Assembly (NCBI GenBank): GCA_963969395.1
Contig: OZ017803.1
Span: 7,316,001-7,380,000 of the forward strand
Direction of reading: 5' to 3'
DNA length: 64,000 nucleotides
DNA from: Pseudoscleropodium purum
Taxonomy: Eukaryota > Streptophyta > Bryopsida > Hypnales > Brachytheciaceae
The translations under genes and the position numbers were made by a program. Below are positions 59,290 to 64,000 of this stretch, piece by piece. The notes beneath the pieces are model-generated. The model was not told the DNA's origin. It did no database searches and saw only the letters and a list, made by a program, of their open reading frames with translations. The number at the start of each line of letters is the position of its first letter. The stretch's first letter is position 1.

Positions 59290-62200
59290 GTAAGAAACAC
59301 TTGTCCTATTTTTTGTCTCCTTAGCCTTAGCTAAGTGGATTTTGTTCACAACTTTTGCGTTGTATGTCAATTTAACATGAAATTTGAAATGAAAATACAT
59401 GTAGTAGTTTTAGACATTGAATAATTTTCTCCATAAAAAGAAATTATTTTACTATTCTAAAACAACCCTCAATTCCATGTCTACCTTTGCCATTTGTGTG
59501 TGTATTTAGTACTATTTTTGGTCCAAAAATACAAATTGGAAACTCAAAATTGGAAAATAAGGACTTCTACTAAAGTTACACAAGCTCATAAAGAGATTTT
59601 CTAAAAATAGAAAATTGTCACCTTCCACATGTGCTCAAAGTGCACTATCTAAATTGTGCAAGTGCAAAGAACACAATTTTTTCTCCAAAGATGAAAATGA
59701 TTGAAAAGGAGCATCTTCAAGTTAGAAAAAATGTCTTTTTTTATTTTTTAGAGTTTTTTTACTATTTTCTAAAAGTCAAACATCAAAGCGTTCATTTTCT
59801 TGGTATTTTCCATCATGTTTTTTTGTATATAACTTTTAGAGATTAATTTTTCTAGGTCTAAATTTTAATAGATGTTCTACTTTTAATGCTTTACAAATTA
59901 TTCATATTTTCTTTAATTTAAAAAAAATTATTCGAAAAGTCACAATACTAACTAAAACAAGCTATTTTGAACCCATAATAGTAGGTGTTTCTTGCAACAA
60001 TCCAAAAGTAATTTTTGGCATCTAAATATGAAAGAACTTTAGGAATTAATTAATGTTAATCTTCTCATATTAGATTCAAAACTTACAATAGTTGAGACTT
60101 TTAGCAAAAATTGGATTAAGGCAAAATAGAATCTCCATTCTTGTTCCAACTCCTACTTCTTTGGAGCCAAAACATCTACAAAGTTTTGCCACATGTGTAC
60201 TAAGCATTTTTGGATGATCCGAGATTTAGGACTTAAGACAAGTTTGAAGGTCTAAATTCTAATTTTCATCTCTCTACTAATCGAACTTGAGAATTCAATC
60301 AAATTTGGAATTTAGAATTAGGGATCTAAGTTAGTTAAGGCCATTCCATACAACACATTTGCCAAAGAATTTTTTAAATTTAGCTATCTATTTTAGTTTC
60401 ATGACCTCTGAAAATGTTATTTCCCACTACAGTATATGGTAATACAACCTATTTTAGTTTCTTTAAGAAATTTGTCTTCTTCTATTATCAAGAGTCATAA
60501 TTGATTAGTTTGTGTTGATTAGGCTTTGGAAAAAAATTCAATGGAAAAAAGAATTATTTCAAAACTATTTCTTTTGAATTTTTTATAAATATTTAAAGTG
60601 AAAGTTAGGAGATGCCTATTAATAATTATGTCTTTAGACAAGTACTAAAACCATTTTTTGAAAAGTAACAATCTAAGGGGATGAAAGTCTATCACTATCT
60701 TAAGAGATTAGTGAATTTAATTTGAATTACATCATGAAGATGTTGGTTTTGACCTTCTAACTAAAGAAGTGGGGTTTAAGAATGGTGTGTTCTGTATTAA
60801 GTTAATTTTGTGATTTGACAAACAATAAGTGACACAAGAAACATTCAAAAGAAAACTATAAGACTATAAAAACATTATTAAAGAAATTAACTTCTTATAG
60901 ACATGTCGTATTCAACCCAACCTATCCTAATTATTGTTGGAGGCTTACTATCTCCTTAAAAGGAACATCACAATTCTTATCAATTAACCCCTAATGATCG
61001 GCAAGAAGGGGGGAGGGTACTTTCAAAATAGGCCAAAACTACCAAGAACTTGAGCAATTTGTTTGCTCATTTATTCTTGAGATTATATAGAATGTAATCA
61101 TAGGATCTTAAAGTTCACATTAAGAGTGAGCCTTAAAATCTTTCACATTATTTGACCACTCATTTGAGGAGATATTGAAGTTTGAAGTTTTATTTGGATC
61201 AATGGAAATATTGGGTAGTGCACTTTGAAGGAACATATCTTTGTGAGAATATTTTGAATGATGCCTTTTTGTACTCAATGAAAGATAAGAAAGTTAAAAA
61301 TTTACATGTTGAATTTAACAACATTCCAAACATTTTTCAATGATTCATGGTGGAGCTTGGAATGTATGGTGGTCACTGAAATGAAAGTAGTGTTTGTAAG
61401 AAAAAAAGGTATGAACCGGGCACTTGGCTTCTTTTCAAACTCTTTGGATTTGTCCTTTTCAAAGTGAATTTGATCTTTTAGAGGTGGATTTGACCTTTTT
61501 GACATGGGCAAGAATCACATTGGTTGGCTTACTTTTTAGTCCATGCCCAAACCAACCACCTCAAAAATGTATTGTAAACTACACTACACCATATAACTTT
61601 AAAAAACTCCACAAGGTAAAATTTAACTTGGAATTTGATGAAATTTCCACCATTGGATTTGTAGCACAATATCTTTTTTGTGAAAAAAAATTATTAAAAA
61701 AAATCAAAATTTGAAAACATTCAACTTAAAAAAGAGGGTTTGTGACCAAAAAATGGTTGCTTGGGTCATTAGGGGTTAATAAACCACCCTTGCAAGTAAT
61801 AAGTAAATGAAATAAAAACTAATTTGATCTCCCTCCCTAAATAAAAACAAAAAATAGTTTGATACAATACCATACATGAAATACACACAAAATATATATG
61901 AATATGATATATAAAATACAAATGTGTGAAATGGAACATTGGTACAATTCAACATATATTCAAAAAACATTTATACAGTATGAGATAAAAGGTACAATTG
62001 TCAATCCTATATCAACTGCAATCTAGCATATTCATAAAAAAACACAAAATCATGGGAAATTTTGAAAAATTCATTTACTAATATACAATTCACTCACTTA
62101 TCAACCCTCATTCATCTTATAAGGACACAATGGACTTCAATGGTCCTGACCAATAGTTGACAAAGAATCCTTCTATGTAAGACAAAATAATGCTCATATT

Positions 62201-63006
62201 GGCTGCCTTGAAATTTAGTTGCAACCAGGGAAGGTCTTACACTCTAGTTTGACCTCCTACCAATGAGTGCTCTCTCTCTCTCTAACAAATGATACAGATT
62301 TTTTGTCTATACCCAAAACAAAAGGATGTGATTTCCAAGGCTAAGTTAAATTGTAGGAGGTAAGATAAGTAAAGTGAAATCACTCAATCAGTGAATTTGA
62401 TTTCTAGACAATGCTTGATTTTTTTTAAGCAAATGAGAGCGATTTCATTGTATTGCTTGACTTTAGAAAAACTCTTGTCTATCGATTTTCTTGTCCATGA
62501 CTGAGTGGCCTGGCTACAACAGGATAACCGTAGTTCTCTCTAACTGTAGGTTTAATTTCTTGCAATTCAATTGTACAACCGGGACTTCTAAATTTAAGAT
62601 AGACTGAGATTTGAGTACAAAAAGTCTTTCCACATCTGCACTTAACCAGCCAAATGTATGCTTACATGAGCTAGAATTCGGTCTTTCAGAGTAGAATTTG
62701 GAGGTTGTAGCATGGGATTCCAATTCACTTAGAACTATTGGAAGTAGGGGTGCACACCTACGGTATGTGAGTCTCCAACACAAGCAAACGCAGAGGGATC
62801 TGATCCATTATCTATCATGTAGTTGTTGGAGATTATTGCTTCTTTTGGATTGGTGAATCAATCTTATTATTTCATTTTATGTCTAGGCTGTAAAATTCAA
62901 TGAATACAAGTTCATGAATTGCGCATAAGTGATTGAGGTGGATATGCTACTCAAATTGTCTACCATGTTTTGCTATTGTGCTTGGTTACTACTATGAGAA
63001 TGGTCC
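59290..63006 (+). repeat. Copy 2 of the ~4-kb direct duplication
   Basis: Colinear with 53437-57330, ending at the shared GAGAATGGTC word. It differs by the TTAA element at 60984-61779 and by the lack of the minisatellite expansion. Confidence 0.7.
60984..61779. mobile_element. Non-autonomous piggyBac-like element, 788 bp plus TTAA duplication
   Basis: TTAA at 60984-60987 and 61776-61779 flank ends CCCCTAATGATCGG and, in reverse complement, CCCCTAATGACCCAAG. The paralogous site in copy 1 of the duplication reads CAATTAATAAAC at 55371-55382 with a single TTAA (55374-55377), i.e. an empty site. No transposase ORF inside. It is a different family from the one at 3606-4590, although both start CCCCT. 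Confidence 0.85.
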
Positions 63007-64000
63007 CATTTAATTTGGGCATTGTAGAAAACGATGTTTATTATAGTGATTTGATAATGTATATTAACATTCATGGGTATTGATGAAACACACAGAATAT
63101 AAACGAAAATGAAGTTATTTGTTATTTGGACAAAGTAAAAAGGTGACCCTAGAAGATGACTCCAGAAGAAAAAAAAATAGAAGAAAGCGAGGTTAAATTT
63201 AACAAAAGTAGGAATCATCTAATTTGGAATCAAGTGCAATAATTGTTGAAGGCTAGGCCACAGTGGCACAAACAATGAATTTGAGAATAAAGAGCTTGTA
63301 AAACACAAGTTACAACTGGCTTTGATCTAGTGTTGTTGAAAGAATAGCTATCTTCAATTTATATAATCAAATTTTTCATTTTAGTTCAAACTAATTGGTT
63401 CCCAATCTTTATAGCCATCTCAAATTGTGTTCTTTAAATGCTGAAGAGGTTGTGTTGAGTTGAACATTATAATCAGGGTTTCTTTTTCTAGCAATTTGTT
63501 ACTAGATTGTCAATCCTCTAAGCCACTATGCATAGCTCCTTCCCAAAATTCACCTTTGGTGGGAGGGCAAGCAGGGCTTTACTATAGATCTATAGTTCCA
63601 AAAAAGAAACGTTGATTATAATAATTTAACCATGGACACAATCAATTTCTTGTCCCCCGTCTACAAAAGCACAATTTACTTCTTCACATTTTCTGAACTA
63701 GCTGCAAAACAATCGATTCAATCGTGATCCATCACACCCTTACTACCAAACTTTGACGATCATTTACTCAAGCATTGAAATTGTAGGTTGCGAGGGGCTT
63801 CGCTTTTGGTGCCTGCTTAGGCAATGATCTGGAATGGAACCTCATCGGAATCGTAGTAACTAAAAGTCAATACAATCATATTATTTATATGTTACAAATC
63901 CTTCCTTAATCTCCTAGCCAAATCTTCTAAGGCACCTAGGAATCAACATTCACGTTGGTCAAATCCAACAATTCTTTTCTGTGGGTATACTCTTTATGTC
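63007..64000. other. AT-rich sequence to the window end
   Basis: No gene or repeat boundary recognised. Confidence 0.5.

Overview
The window looks like nuclear DNA of a land plant. The evidence is a tRNA-Phe(GAA) that matches my memory of the conserved plant sequence, with its characteristic G5-A68 mismatch; telo-box (AAACCCTA) motifs in front of both host genes; plant-type C-termini on both host proteins; and plant-style MITEs and LINEs. It is very AT-rich between genes, and both host genes read as one uninterrupted exon. A bryophyte or other early-diverging lineage is plausible, but the sequence alone does not fix the taxon.

Host genes are sparse and lie in two GC-richer islands. At 7.9-10.3 kb is an Rsm22/METTL17-like mitochondrial ribosome assembly factor (+), preceded by telo-boxes and a three-codon uORF whose stop overlaps the main ATG. 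At 21.0-23.9 kb are a tRNA-Phe gene (-) and a TLDc-domain protein (-). The remainder is repeat-derived: decayed LINEs (12-14.9 kb), a PIF/Harbinger-type MITE (24.65-25.12 kb, TAA duplication), a CACTA-type MITE (27.85-28.06 kb, ATG duplication), piggyBac-like TTAA elements (3.6, 51.2 and 61.0 kb), foldback repeats, and a diverged ~4 kb direct duplication (53.4-57.3 and 59.3-63.0 kb). The second duplicate carries one TTAA element whose empty site is preserved in the first.

The main discovery is an 11,577-bp DNA element at 31955-43531. It begins CAGGGTTG, ends CAACCCTG and is flanked by an 8-bp target duplication (CATCTCTA/CATCTCTG). A 302-bp deletion derivative of the same family (17929-18230; GTATATAG/GTATGTAG) confirms the ends. 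No known transposase is recognisable. The element holds a kinase-fold protein gene (-), a gene with an N-terminal domain here called Dom1 and a Gly/Tyr/Ser-rich tail (-), and on the plus strand a second Dom1 domain followed by a coiled coil and a RING-H2 protein. Each of the three transcription units has a GC-rich island of GTCCGC/GCGGAC repeats about 190-225 bp upstream of its start codon, and the same hexamers fill both ends. The genes are decayed mostly by nonsense changes. I read it as an undescribed family of large hAT-like (8-bp duplication) plant transposons carrying signalling and ubiquitin-type proteins.
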